A stretch of DNA of 64,000 nt, taken from contig NZ_JAFJMJ010000002.1 in assembly GCF_017309385.1 (NCBI RefSeq), positions 2,728,001 through 2,792,000 on the forward strand, given 5' to 3'. Position 1 is the first letter of the stretch, and each line of letters opens with the position of its first letter. This stretch comes from Amycolatopsis sp. 195334CR (GTDB lineage: Bacteria > Actinomycetota > Actinomycetes > Mycobacteriales > Pseudonocardiaceae). Under the pieces are notes generated by a model. It did no database searches. It was not told where the DNA came from and worked only from the letters and a program-made list of their open reading frames with translations. The position numbers were made by a program, and so were the translations under genes. This document shows, piece after piece, positions 9,425 through 17,741 of this stretch.

Positions 9425-10594
9425 TCAGGCCAGCTCGGGGATCAGCTCGCCGATCAGCCGGATGCTCTTGAGCACCTGGTCGTGGGGAATGCCGCCGATC
9501 TGCTGCAGGCACATCATCCGGTCGATGCCGAGATCGGCGTAGGCGCGCAGTTTCCGGCGGCAGGTTTCCGGGCTGCCCACGATCAGCGAGTCCTGCGCGC
9601 TGAGCACGGTGAAGACCTCGTCGTCCGGTACGGCCTCGCCCTGCAGGATCCTGGCGATCAGCAGGTTCGCCTCGGTCGGTTCGTTCCGAGCCTCCTTGCG
9701 GAGGAACTCGCCGGTGAGGCCGCCGCCGTCGGGCGCGGCGGCGATCTCCTCCTGGCGCGCGTTGAGCCGGACGAACTCGCTGGCCGCTTCGAAGAAGGTC
9801 AGCGCGGTCACCGTGTACCAGGCGGCGGCCGCGGCGGCGCCGTTCCGCATCGCCTCCTCGTCGGTGTCCGCGCAGTGCACAAAGGTGAAGAAACCGACCT
9901 GGTTGTTGACGAACGAGCCGACCGGGTCCGTGCACTGCCCGGCCGCGGCCCGGTACAGCTCGACCAGCCTGCCCGCGCGTTCGAGCGACTCCCACATCGT
10001 CGTGCCCAGCACGCCGACCCCGCGGCGGCCCGCCTCCTCGAACGAGGGCGCGCTCGCCGCCGCCTGCCAGAGCGGCGGGTGCGGCCGCTGCACCGGTTTC
10101 GGCGCGATCGGCACGTCGTGGACGCGGTAGTGCTCGCTGTCCCAGGAGAACCGGTCCGTGGTCCACATCCGCGGCACCATCTCGAACGCCTCCTGCGTCT
10201 GGGCCCGGGCGTCCTCGGGCTCGATGCCGAACAGGCGCCATTCCGGGATGGTCGACCGGGTCAGGCCGAGCTCGACCCGGCCGCCGCTGAGGTGGTCGAG
10301 CGTCGCGGCGCGCTCGGCGACGCGGATCGGGTGGTTGAACCGCCCCGGCGCGAGCACCGCGGCGTGCCCGAGCCGGATCCGGCTGGTGCGCTGCGACAAC
10401 GCCGCCAGCATCAGTTCGGGTGCCGAGGACAGGCTGAACTCCCCAGCGCCGTGGTGCTCGACCTGCCACCAGCAGCCGTACCCGAGTTCGTCGGCGAGGA
10501 CCGCTTGTTCGAGAGCCTGGCTGAACCTGAGTGCCTCGTGCCCGTCCGGCCAGGGCCGGGGGTGCTGGATCTCGTTGAACAAGTCGATCTTCAT
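9425..10594 (-). CDS. LLM-class (luciferase-like) flavin-dependent oxidoreductase
   Basis: The 389-residue TIM-barrel monooxygenase of the bacterial luciferase-like family begins MKIDLFNEIQHPRPWP. Typical segments are GYGCWWQVEHHGAGEFSLSSAPE, RIRLGHAAVLAPGRFNHPIRVAER, LSGGRVELGLTRS and the C-terminal LIVGSPETCRRKL. These enzymes use reduced FMN or F420. The cofactor and substrate cannot be read from the sequence. The ATG at 10594 was chosen over an upstream extension because it starts the conserved first strand. It is convergent with the VOC gene and stands alone. Confidence 0.9.
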   Translation of the reverse strand: MKIDLFNEIQHPRPWPDGHEALRFSQALEQAVLADELGYGCWWQVEHHGAGEFSLSSAPELMLAALSQRTSRIRLGHAAVLAPGRFNHPIRVAERAATLDHLSGGRVELGLTRSTIPEWRLFGIEPEDARAQTQEAFEMVPRMWTTDRFSWDSEHYRVHDVPIAPKPVQRPHPPLWQAAASAPSFEEAGRRGVGVLGTTMWESLERAGRLVELYRAAAGQCTDPVGSFVNNQVGFFTFVHCADTDEEAMRNGAAAAAAWYTVTALTFFEAASEFVRLNARQEEIAAAPDGGGLTGEFLRKEARNEPTEANLLIARILQGEAVPDDEVFTVLSAQDSLIVGSPETCRRKLRAYADLGIDRMMCLQQIGGIPHDQVLKSIRLIGELIPELA

Positions 10595-10681
10595 CCGCGG
10601 CCTCCGTCTGCTCGGCTCACCGAGTGATCCGTCAGCTTCCGCGACCACCGCGTTACACAAGTCGCACGTTCGGCGCAGCGG

Positions 10682-11257
10682 TCACCCCCGCACCGCCCAG
10701 GCGTTCACCGCCAGCCGTCCGGTGTTGCCGAGGTCGATGCCACCGGCCGGGGTGACGAGCTGGGGTGGTTCCCCGGCGGCCGCGGCGATCTCCAGGTACT
10801 GGCCGTTCGTGGCGGGCACCGTCGAGTCGGTCACCGTGTTGCGCCACAGCACCCGCGCGGTCACCTGCTCGCCGGGGCGCACGGTCACCGGCTGGGGCGG
10901 GGCGTCGTAGCTGTCCGGCGCGCTCACCGGGGCCGATCCGTTGCCGATCGTGACGTCGAGCGGCTGCTGGCTGGCGTCCAGCACGCGCACCACCGGGTAG
11001 CCGTTCGCGGTGTAGTCGCCGGTGCCGCAGTTGGTCAGCAGGATCCCGAGCGCCCGCAGTCCCATCGCGCCGTCGACCTCGCCGGCGGTGAGCTTGATCC
11101 CGGGCGCCGGGCACGTGGTGTCGGGGCTGCTGGTCGTCGACGGCGCGGGAAGGGTCGTCACCGGCTCGGGGCCGGAACACGCGGCGAGCACCGCCGTCGC
11201 ACCGAGCACGGTGCTCAGCCCGCGGATGGTCCGACGCCGGAAGAAAGCTGAATTCAC
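10682..11257 (-). CDS. DUF4232-type lipoprotein
   Basis: The 191-residue exported lipoprotein has a basic N-terminus (FFRRRTIRG), a hydrophobic segment and a lipobox ending AVLAAC near residue 26. A Ser/Thr/Pro linker follows, then a DUF4232-like beta-sandwich starting TTCPAPGIKLTAGEVDGAMGLRALGILLTNCGTGDYTANGYPVVRV. The paired cysteines (TCPAP and TNCGTG) are typical. It acts on the outer face of the membrane, and its function is unknown in the family. It is divergent from the membrane-protein gene at 11372. Confidence 0.85.
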   Translation of the reverse strand: MNSAFFRRRTIRGLSTVLGATAVLAACSGPEPVTTLPAPSTTSSPDTTCPAPGIKLTAGEVDGAMGLRALGILLTNCGTGDYTANGYPVVRVLDASQQPLDVTIGNGSAPVSAPDSYDAPPQPVTVRPGEQVTARVLWRNTVTDSTVPATNGQYLEIAAAAGEPPQLVTPAGGIDLGNTGRLAVNAWAVRG

Positions 11258-11371
11258 CGATCGAGCTTTCCACGCCCACCGCCGGGATGATCAGCCGACT
11301 CCCCCGCGGGCGGGAGGAAGACCGGTCGCCGGGGTGATCTCGTGCCGCCGTCCACAAGCGAGGGTGGGCAC

Positions 11372-11938
11372 ATGATCCTCCACCGGCCCCCGGCCGTGAA
11401 CGACACCGCACGGCCGGTCCCCCGCTGGGCCTCGCGCCTGGCCCACGCGCTCCCCCTGCTCCTGCTGCCGTCGTGCCTGTGGCGCCTGCCTTTCGCGCTG
11501 CACTTCGAAATGGGGCAGGTCGGCCAGCCCGCCATGCCGCCCCACTGGATCAGCGTGCCCTACGTGCTCACCCTCAGCGTGCTCACCGAACTGGTCGCGC
11601 TCCTGACGCTCGGCCTGGTGCGCGGCTGGGGCGAGGTGGCGCCCTCCTGGATTCCACTCATCGGCGGCAAACCCGTCCGCCCGCTCGCCGCGGCACTCCC
11701 GGCTCTCCTCGGCGGACTCGCCCTCACCGCGTTCTTCAGCAGCATCCCGCTCGGCGGCGACCGGCATCTGACCGTGCACGGAATAGTCGAATCGGTCGGT
11801 TATTCCGCCACCGCATGGGAAATCCTGGCTATTGTGTGCGTCGCGCCGACCGCCGCCTGGGGGCCGATCACCATCGTGCTGGCCCTCGCCTACTGGCGCC
11901 GAAGGCATTCCGAAACCGCCCGGGCCGGTACATACTGA
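11372..11938 (+). CDS. Polytopic membrane protein, function unknown
   Basis: The 188-residue protein has about four membrane segments: LAHALPLLLLPSCLWRLPFAL, VPYVLTLSVLTELVALLTLGLV, a central PLAAALPALLGGLALTAFF and a C-terminal segment ending in a basic tail (WRRRH). The ATG at 11372 follows GAGGGTGGGCAC; an in-frame GTG at 11342 is also possible. Similar small four-helix proteins are frequent in streptomycetes and relatives without known function. It lies 36 bp upstream of the flavocytochrome gene on the same strand and may be co-transcribed with it. Confidence 0.75.
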   Translation: MILHRPPAVNDTARPVPRWASRLAHALPLLLLPSCLWRLPFALHFEMGQVGQPAMPPHWISVPYVLTLSVLTELVALLTLGLVRGWGEVAPSWIPLIGGKPVRPLAAALPALLGGLALTAFFSSIPLGGDRHLTVHGIVESVGYSATAWEILAIVCVAPTAAWGPITIVLALAYWRRRHSETARAGTY

Positions 11939-11974
11939 CCCCCCTGTTCGGGCACACGGCGAAAAGGAGCGGCA

Positions 11975-13309
11975 GTGGCGACGAGCACACAGGTGCGGCG
12001 AGGCTCGTTGTCGCCGGTGGTCCAGGCACGGCTGGCGTTGTGGGCGTTCCTCGTGGTCAACCTGGTGATCATCGAGTACCTGTTCTTCACCGCGGGCCAG
12101 GGCAAGAACGAGATCCTCACTGTGGCCAAGTTCTTCGGCCTGCACGCCGCGCTGCTGCTGATCTGCCAGCTGCTCCTGGTGGCCAGGTTGCCGTGGCTCG
12201 ACCGGCGGATCGGCATGGACCGGTTGACCGTGTGGCACCGGTGGCTCGGCTTCACCATGTTCTGGACCGTGCTCACCCACGCCACCCTCGTCGTGCTCGG
12301 CTTCGCGGCGCTCGACGAAGTTTCGGCGGGCAAGACGTTCCTGGCGCTGGCCGGGGTCCCGGCCTCGCTGCTGGGCATGCTGGCCGCGGCGATCGTCGTG
12401 CTGACCGCGGCCGTGTCGATGCGGTACGCGCGGCGCAGGCTGCGGTACGAGGTCTGGCACGGGCTGCACATGCTGTTGTACCTGGCCCTGACGCTGGCGT
12501 TCGTCCACCAGCTGCTGGAGACCACGACGTTCTGGTCGTCCGTGTTCGGCATGGTCTACTGGTGGGCGCTGTGGTTGCTGGCCCTCGGCGCGCTGATCAC
12601 CGGGCGGATCGTGCTGCCGATCTGGCGCAACGCCTACCACCGGTTCCGGGTGGCCGCGGTGGTGCCCGAAGCCCACGACGTGGTGTCGGTGCACATCACC
12701 GGGCGTCACCTGGACAAGCTGCCCGCCCAGCCCGGCCAGTTCTCCATCTGGCGGTTCCCCGGGCACCGGCACTGGTGGCTGGCCAACCCGTTCTCGTTGT
12801 CGGCGGCGCCCAACGGCCGCTCGCTGCGCCTGACCGCGAAGGCGGTCGGCAGCGGCAGCGCCGGGCTTCGCCAGCTGACGGCCGGGGCGCGGGTGTTCAT
12901 GGAAGGCCCGTACGGCGCGTTCACCGCCCGGCACCGGACGCGCCACGGCGTCCTGCTGATCGCCGGCGGGGTGGGCATCACGCCGATCCGCGCCCTGCTC
13001 GAAGCCGACCCGACCGGCGACGTCGTGGTGCTCTACCGGGTACGCGACGAACGTGAAGCCGTGCTGCTGCACGAGGTCCGGCAGCTGGTGGAGGTCCGGA
13101 GAGGACGGCTGCACCTGCTCACCGGCCGGACCGGCCAGGGCGCGCGGCCGTTCGACCCGATCGCACTGCACCGGCTGGTCCCCGACATCGCCGAGCGCGA
13201 CGTCTACGTCTGCGGCCCGCCCGCGATGACCGCCGCGGTGGAGAAATCCCTGCGTGCGCTGAACGTTCCGGGTGGCCAGGTGCACGCGGAGAAGTTCAGC
13301 ATGGCCTGA
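11975..13309 (+). CDS. Ferric reductase/NADPH-oxidase-like flavocytochrome
   Basis: The 444-residue membrane oxidoreductase has six hydrophobic segments (residues 18-215) forming a ferric-reductase-like b-heme domain. His pairs occur in VWHRWLGFTMFWTVLTHATL and YEVWHGLHMLLYL, suitable as axial ligands. The cytosolic half carries the FAD site NPFSLSAAP and the nucleotide site GGVGITPIRALLE, ending with YVCGPPAMTAAVEKSL. It should move electrons from NAD(P)H through FAD and heme across the membrane, to Fe(III) or another acceptor. No 2Fe-2S domain is present. The GTG start follows AAAAGGAGC. Confidence 0.9.
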   Translation: MATSTQVRRGSLSPVVQARLALWAFLVVNLVIIEYLFFTAGQGKNEILTVAKFFGLHAALLLICQLLLVARLPWLDRRIGMDRLTVWHRWLGFTMFWTVLTHATLVVLGFAALDEVSAGKTFLALAGVPASLLGMLAAAIVVLTAAVSMRYARRRLRYEVWHGLHMLLYLALTLAFVHQLLETTTFWSSVFGMVYWWALWLLALGALITGRIVLPIWRNAYHRFRVAAVVPEAHDVVSVHITGRHLDKLPAQPGQFSIWRFPGHRHWWLANPFSLSAAPNGRSLRLTAKAVGSGSAGLRQLTAGARVFMEGPYGAFTARHRTRHGVLLIAGGVGITPIRALLEADPTGDVVVLYRVRDEREAVLLHEVRQLVEVRRGRLHLLTGRTGQGARPFDPIALHRLVPDIAERDVYVCGPPAMTAAVEKSLRALNVPGGQVHAEKFSMA

Positions 13310-13385
13310 GACTAGGCCGTCCGGCTGTTGCCGCAGGGCCGAACAGGCAGTTCCTTCGCCTTCCCGGTTGGGTTTTCGCGTGCAT

Positions 13386-13424
13386 TGGTCTATACCTTGG
13401 CAGATACCGCAAAGGTATAGACCA
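13386..13424 (+). promoter_or_regulatory. Two DasR-like operator motifs in inverted orientation
   Basis: TGGTCTATACC (13386-13396) and its exact reverse complement GGTATAGACCA (13414-13424) lie 39-77 bases upstream of the chitinase ATG. They closely match the TGGTCTAGACCA-type elements bound by the GntR-family regulator DasR upstream of streptomycete chitinase genes. They predict repression relieved by phosphorylated amino sugars. Confidence 0.8.
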
Positions 13425-13462
13425 TTCTCCCGCTGAAGTCCCCCCGTTCGAAGGAGCCGGTC

Positions 13463-14347
13463 ATGTTTCTCAGACGGATGCTCGCGGCGGTCGCCGCCAC
13501 CTTCGCCGCCACCACGGTCGCCGTGGTGGTCCCGGCCCCGGCCGCCGTCGCGGCGGCGTGCGTGACCCCGTGGAACGCGAGCGCGGTCTACTGGGGCGGC
13601 GACACCGCCTCGTACAACGGCCGCAACTGGTCCGCCAAGTGGTGGACGCAGAACGAGGCCCCCGGCATCGCGCAGGTGTGGGCCGACCAGGGCGCCTGCG
13701 GCGGCTCGACCAACCCGCCGGACCCGTCCGGCTTCGTGGTCAGCCAGGCCCAGTTCGACCAGATGTTCCCGAGCCGGAACCCCTTCTACACCTACAACGG
13801 CCTGGTCACCGCGCTCAGCGCGTACCCGGCCTTCGCCAAGACCGGCAGCGACACCGTCAAGAAGCAGGAAGCGGCCGCCTTCCTGGCCAACGTCAGCCAC
13901 GAGACCGGCGGCCTGGTCCACATCGTCGAGCAGAACCAGGCCAACTACCCGCACTACTGCGACACCAGCCAGTCCTACGGCTGCCCGGCGGGCAACGCCG
14001 CCTACTACGGCCGTGGCCCGATCCAGCTGAGCTGGAACTTCAACTACAAGGCCGCGGGTGACGCGCTGGGCCTGCCGCTGCTGACCAACCCGTGGCTGGT
14101 CCAGAACGACGCGGCGGTCGCCTGGAAGACCGCCATCTGGTACTGGATGACCCAGAACGGCCCCGGCACGATGACCCCGCACAACGCCATGGTCAACAGC
14201 CGCGGCTTCGGGGAGACCATTCGCAGCATCAACGGCAGCATCGAGTGCAACGGCGGCAACCCCGCCCAGGTGCAGAGCCGGGTGACCAAGTACCAGCAGT
14301 TCACCGGCATTCTCGGCGTGGCCCCCGGCGGCAACCTCTACTGCTGA
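13463..14347 (+). CDS. Secreted family 19 chitinase with chitin-binding module
   Basis: The 294-residue enzyme has a signal peptide (residues 1-31, ending AAVAAA). A CBM5/12-type chitin-binding module follows (about 33-80: TPWNASAVYWGGDTASYNGRNWSAKWWTQNEAP), then a short Pro-rich linker and a GH19 catalytic domain. The catalytic Glu is expected in NVSHETGGL, and AAYYGRGPIQLSWNFNYKAAG is the family signature. It hydrolyses chitin outside the cell to feed the amino-sugar pathway. The start follows GAAGGAGCCGGTC. It is monocistronic between DasR-like operators and a strong terminator. Confidence 0.96.
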   Translation: MFLRRMLAAVAATFAATTVAVVVPAPAAVAAACVTPWNASAVYWGGDTASYNGRNWSAKWWTQNEAPGIAQVWADQGACGGSTNPPDPSGFVVSQAQFDQMFPSRNPFYTYNGLVTALSAYPAFAKTGSDTVKKQEAAAFLANVSHETGGLVHIVEQNQANYPHYCDTSQSYGCPAGNAAYYGRGPIQLSWNFNYKAAGDALGLPLLTNPWLVQNDAAVAWKTAIWYWMTQNGPGTMTPHNAMVNSRGFGETIRSINGSIECNGGNPAQVQSRVTKYQQFTGILGVAPGGNLYC

Positions 14348-14363
14348 CCCACGCTCCGAATCC

Positions 14364-14399
14364 GGCCCCGCACTGCCCACGACGCGGTGCGGGGCCTTT
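14364..14399 (+). terminator. Rho-independent terminator of the chitinase gene
   Basis: GGCCCCGCAC (14364-14373) pairs perfectly with GTGCGGGGCC (14387-14396) across a 13-base loop and is followed by TTT. It may also serve the convergent AraC-type gene that ends at 14407. Confidence 0.85.
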
Positions 14400-14406
14400 C
14401 GGAAAG

Positions 14407-15162
14407 CTAGTTCTCCACGAGTTGCTTCCGGCGCGTTCCGGGCGTGTGCCCGAAGGCGCGCCGGAAGACGTCGATGAACGCGCTGGTGGAAGACCAGCCG
14501 CAGGCGTGGGCCACGGTGGTCACCGGCGTGTCCCCGGCCAGCAGCACGAGCGCGCGGTGGAGCCGCAGCTGGGTGCGCCACTGCGGGAAGGTCATCCCGA
14601 GATCGGCCTTGAACAACCGCGTCAGGGTGCGCTCACTCGCGCCGACGCACGCACCGAGTGCGGCCAGCGTGCGGTTGTCGGCGGGGTCGGCGTGCAGGAG
14701 CGCGCACAGCTCACGCAGGCGGGGATCGGTGGGAGTGGGCAGGTGCAGCGGCTGCTGGGGTGAGGCCCGGAGCTGGTCGAGCAGGACCGCGCGCAACCGC
14801 CGCCGTTCCCCCGAATCGTCGTGCGGCGGCCGGGTGTAGGCGAGGATCAGCTCCCGGAGCAACGGCCCGACGGCCAGCACGGTGGGCTCGGCCAGGCCCA
14901 GCGGGTTGTCGGTGGCGGGCAGTCCGACCAGGTGCAGTTCGAGTTCCCCGTGTGCCTGGTGGGCGTGCACCGTGCCCGCGGGCACCCAGATCGCCCGCGT
15001 GGCCGGGGCGACCCACGAACCCCGGTCGGTCGTGATGGCCAGCACGCCGCGGGCGGCGTAGACGATCTGGTGGTCGTCGTGGCGGTGCGCGTCGATGCCG
15101 GCACCCGCGGCCAGCGGCTGCATCCGGGTGGTCGCGACCGGCATGTGGCGGATTTCCGTCAT
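14407..15162 (-). CDS. AraC-family regulator with cupin sensor domain
   Basis: The 251-residue protein has an N-terminal cupin (about 20-95, HRHDDHQIVYAARGVL and AIWVPAGTVHAHQAHGELELH). The C-terminal pair of HTH motifs (about 150-245) contains LAALGACVGASERTLTRLFKADLGMTFPQWR and the second-helix signature AFIDVFRRAFGHTPGTRRKQ. It is divergent from an MFS exporter gene with 54 bp between the starts. This arrangement suggests it controls the exporter, as NimR does for NimT in Escherichia coli. The ligand is unknown. Confidence 0.9.
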   Translation of the reverse strand: MTEIRHMPVATTRMQPLAAGAGIDAHRHDDHQIVYAARGVLAITTDRGSWVAPATRAIWVPAGTVHAHQAHGELELHLVGLPATDNPLGLAEPTVLAVGPLLRELILAYTRPPHDDSGERRRLRAVLLDQLRASPQQPLHLPTPTDPRLRELCALLHADPADNRTLAALGACVGASERTLTRLFKADLGMTFPQWRTQLRLHRALVLLAGDTPVTTVAHACGWSSTSAFIDVFRRAFGHTPGTRRKQLVEN

Positions 15163-15216
15163 AGGGTGGCATTTTATCGGAAGTGCGACACTGGTCCGGG
15201 CGGCGAGCATGATCCC

Positions 15217-16416
15217 GTGGCACGGAACAAGTCGATCATCCTGTTGTCGGTCGGGCACGCCTGTGTGGACGTCTACCAGGGCTCGGTGGCCGCGCTGGTG
15301 CCGTTCTTCGTGGCCGAGCGCGCCTACGGGTACGCGGCGGCGTCGGGCATCGTGCTCGCGGCCTCGCTGTTGTCCTCCGTGGCGCAACCGCTGTTCGGCG
15401 CGCTCACCGACCGGTGGGCGATGCCGTGGCTGCTGCCGGTGAGCACCTTTCTCGGCGGCCTGGGCATCGCGCTCAGCGGGATCAGCGGTTCGTACGCGCT
15501 GACGCTGGTCTTCGTCGCGATCTCCGGGATCGGCGTCGCGGCCTACCACCCGGAGTCGGCCAGGATCGCGCGGATCGCCAGCGGGGGCAGCAACACCGCG
15601 ATGGGCTGGTTCTCCCTGGGCGGCAACCTCGGCTTCGCCGTCGCGCCGCTGATGGTCACCGCAGTCGTGGCGACCGGCGGGCTGCGCCTGTCCCCGCTGC
15701 TGGTGGTGCCCGCGCTCGCCGGGAGCGCGCTGTGCCTGCCCGTCCTCCGGGCACTGCACCGGGGCGCGCGCACGGCCGCGTCCACGAAGGACTCCGCCGG
15801 GACCGACGACAAGGTCTCGTTCGGGAAGCTGTCCGTAGTGGTGGTCTGTCGCTCGATCGTGTTCGTCGGGCTGGGCACGTTCATCTCGCTCTACGCCCAG
15901 CAGCGGGTCTCCGGCGGGGTCGCGGCGGGCAGCGCCGCGTTGTTCCTGCTCTACCTCGGCGGAGCGGTGGGCACGATCCTCGGGAGCAGGCTGGCCGACC
16001 GCTGGGACCGGGTGGCCGTGGTGCGCTGGTCGTACCTGGGCACCCTCGGCGCCCTGGCGGGGGTCGTGTTCGTGCCCGGGCCGCTGTTCTACGTGTTCGT
16101 CCTGCTGACCTCGGCCGGTCTCTACGTCCCGTTCTCCCTGCAGGTCACCCTCGCCCAGGACTACCTGCCCACGCGGGTCGGCACGGCCAGCGGGGTCACC
16201 CTCGGGCTCACCGTCAGCATCGGCGGCCTCGCCAGCCCGCTGATCGGCACGCTGGCCGACCACACCTCGCTGCGGACGGCCCTCGTTCCCCTGATCGTGT
16301 TGCCCGCGCTGGCCTGGCTGGTGGCCCGCACCCTTCCCGAGCCCGTGGTCGCCCCGCTGTCAACCCCCCAGATCTTGGTATTACCGCGCTCCCCCGCACC
16401 CGGCGATCCTCGGTGA
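15217..16416 (+). CDS. MFS exporter, fosmidomycin-resistance (Fsr) type
   Basis: The 399-residue transporter has twelve hydrophobic segments in two halves. The opening segment (SIILLSVGHACVDVYQGSVAALVPFF) resembles Fsr-like drug exporters, and AYHPESARIARIASGG in the first half is characteristic of that group. GTG 15217 is the only start consistent with the first helix. It is probably a proton-driven efflux pump whose expression is set by the divergent AraC protein. The substrate is unknown. Confidence 0.88.
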   Translation: MARNKSIILLSVGHACVDVYQGSVAALVPFFVAERAYGYAAASGIVLAASLLSSVAQPLFGALTDRWAMPWLLPVSTFLGGLGIALSGISGSYALTLVFVAISGIGVAAYHPESARIARIASGGSNTAMGWFSLGGNLGFAVAPLMVTAVVATGGLRLSPLLVVPALAGSALCLPVLRALHRGARTAASTKDSAGTDDKVSFGKLSVVVVCRSIVFVGLGTFISLYAQQRVSGGVAAGSAALFLLYLGGAVGTILGSRLADRWDRVAVVRWSYLGTLGALAGVVFVPGPLFYVFVLLTSAGLYVPFSLQVTLAQDYLPTRVGTASGVTLGLTVSIGGLASPLIGTLADHTSLRTALVPLIVLPALAWLVARTLPEPVVAPLSTPQILVLPRSPAPGDPR

Positions 16417-16450
16417 CGTTCGGATCACCAGTGATCAGGGGGTTCACACC

Positions 16451-17356
16451 ATGTCGGTGCACAAGATCGGGACCGCGCTGGCGGCGACCGCGGCGGCGCT
16501 CGCGTTCTCCGCCGCGCCCGCCCAGGCCGCGGCGGGCAACGCGGATCTGCTGTGGCACAACGCGAAGACCGGTGAGGTGGGCGCCTGGCTCACCGACGGG
16601 CACGGCACCGTGCTCGGGGAGAACAGACTCTCCTGGCCGTGCGGGCCCGAGTGTTCGGCCCAGTGGCGCGTGGTCGGCGGCGGTGACTTCAACAACGACT
16701 TCACCTCCGACGTACTGTGGCACAACGCCACCACGGGCGAGCTGTCCGCGTGGATCCTGGACGGCAAGGGCACGGTCACCTCGGCGCTGAGCCTGGACTG
16801 GAAGTGCGGCCCGGAGTGCGCCGGCCAGTGGAAGGCGGTGGCCATCGGCGACTTCAACGCCGACAACAAGTCGGACATCGTCTGGCACAACGCGTCCACC
16901 GGCGAGGTGGGCACGTGGCTGCTCGACGGCAAGGGCCACGTGACCGGCAATCCCAACCTCTCGTGGCCGTGCGGACCCGAGTGCGCCGGGCAGTGGAAGG
17001 TCGTCGGAGCCGGTGACCTCAACGAGGACCACCTCGACGACCTGTTGTGGCACAACGCCACCACCGGTGAGGTGTCCGCGTGGCTGACCGACGGCAAGCA
17101 GACGGTGACCGGTGCGCTGAAGCTGTCGTGGCAGTGCGGGCCGGACTGCGCCAACCAGTGGAAGATCGTCGCCGTCAACGACTTCACCAACGACTTCAAG
17201 AACGACGTGGTGTGGCACAACGCCACGTCCGGTGAGGTCGCGGTGTGGACGCTGGACGGCAACGGCGGCGTGACCGGCGACCCGCGGCTGTCCTGGGCGT
17301 GCGGCCCTGGCTGCGCGAACGACTGGAAGGCCGTGGCCACCGGCAACTTCGGCTGA
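16451..17356 (+). CDS. Secreted VCBS/FG-GAP-like repeat protein with CGPxC pairs
   Basis: The 301-residue precursor has a signal peptide (residues 1-27, ending APAQAAA). Five near-identical repeats of about 55 residues follow. Each runs DLLWHNATTGEVSAWLTDGKGTVTG, then LSWPCGPECAGQWKVV, then GDFN.D..D. The Asp/Asn-rich loops (GDFNADNKSD) resemble the calcium-binding loops of FG-GAP/VCBS beta-propellers. The regular CGPxC pair in every repeat suggests a short disulfide per blade. It is likely extracellular, possibly a carbohydrate or surface-binding protein; no enzyme domain is seen. RBS AGGGGG precedes the ATG. Confidence 0.88.
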   Translation: MSVHKIGTALAATAAALAFSAAPAQAAAGNADLLWHNAKTGEVGAWLTDGHGTVLGENRLSWPCGPECSAQWRVVGGGDFNNDFTSDVLWHNATTGELSAWILDGKGTVTSALSLDWKCGPECAGQWKAVAIGDFNADNKSDIVWHNASTGEVGTWLLDGKGHVTGNPNLSWPCGPECAGQWKVVGAGDLNEDHLDDLLWHNATTGEVSAWLTDGKQTVTGALKLSWQCGPDCANQWKIVAVNDFTNDFKNDVVWHNATSGEVAVWTLDGNGGVTGDPRLSWACGPGCANDWKAVATGNFG

Positions 17357-17392
17357 CGCCGGGGGCGCTCACTCCCCCGGAACCACCCGATC

Positions 17393-17429
17393 GGAACCGC
17401 CCCGTTCCGCGCCGGAACGGGGCGGTTCC
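17393..17429 (+). terminator. Perfect 16-bp hairpin terminator
   Basis: GGAACCGCCCCGTTCC at 17393-17408 is the exact reverse complement of 17414-17429, with a loop of only five bases. It sits 37 bases past the stop of the secreted repeat protein and before the next gene. There is no U-tract, in keeping with actinomycete terminators. Confidence 0.8.
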
Positions 17430-17469
17430 CGTAGCGTGATCGACGGCCCTTCGACCGTGAGGTGACGCG

Positions 17470-17736
17470 ATGGTGTGGACGTTTCTCGGCTGGCTCCTCT
17501 TCGGACTGATCGCCGGCTTCATCGCCAGGGCGCTGGTGCCGGGCCGGGACGACATCGGCCTGCCCCGCACCATCGTGCTCGGCATCGTCGGCTCGATCGT
17601 CGGCGGTTTCCTGTTCGGCCTGCTGACCGTGGGCTTCCGCGGGTTCCAGCCGGCGGGCTGGATCGGCTCGGTCATCGGCGCGGTCATCGTGCTGGTGATC
17701 TACAACAAGGTGACCGGGCGCAAGACCCGCGCCTGA
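17470..17736 (+). CDS. GlsB/YeaQ/YmgE family small membrane protein
   Basis: The 88-residue protein has three hydrophobic segments with glycine zippers (WLLFGLIAGFIARALVPG, ILGIVGSIVGGFLFGLL-like, IGSVIGAVIVLVIYNKVTGRK). The GLIAGFIAR...PG start and the final basic tail match the transglycosylase-associated/GlsB stress-protein family. Members are often induced by envelope or general stress, but their biochemical role is not settled. RBS GAGGTGACG precedes the ATG. It is a single gene, convergent with the MFS gene. Confidence 0.9.
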   Translation: MVWTFLGWLLFGLIAGFIARALVPGRDDIGLPRTIVLGIVGSIVGGFLFGLLTVGFRGFQPAGWIGSVIGAVIVLVIYNKVTGRKTRA

Positions 17737-17741
17737 CCGTC

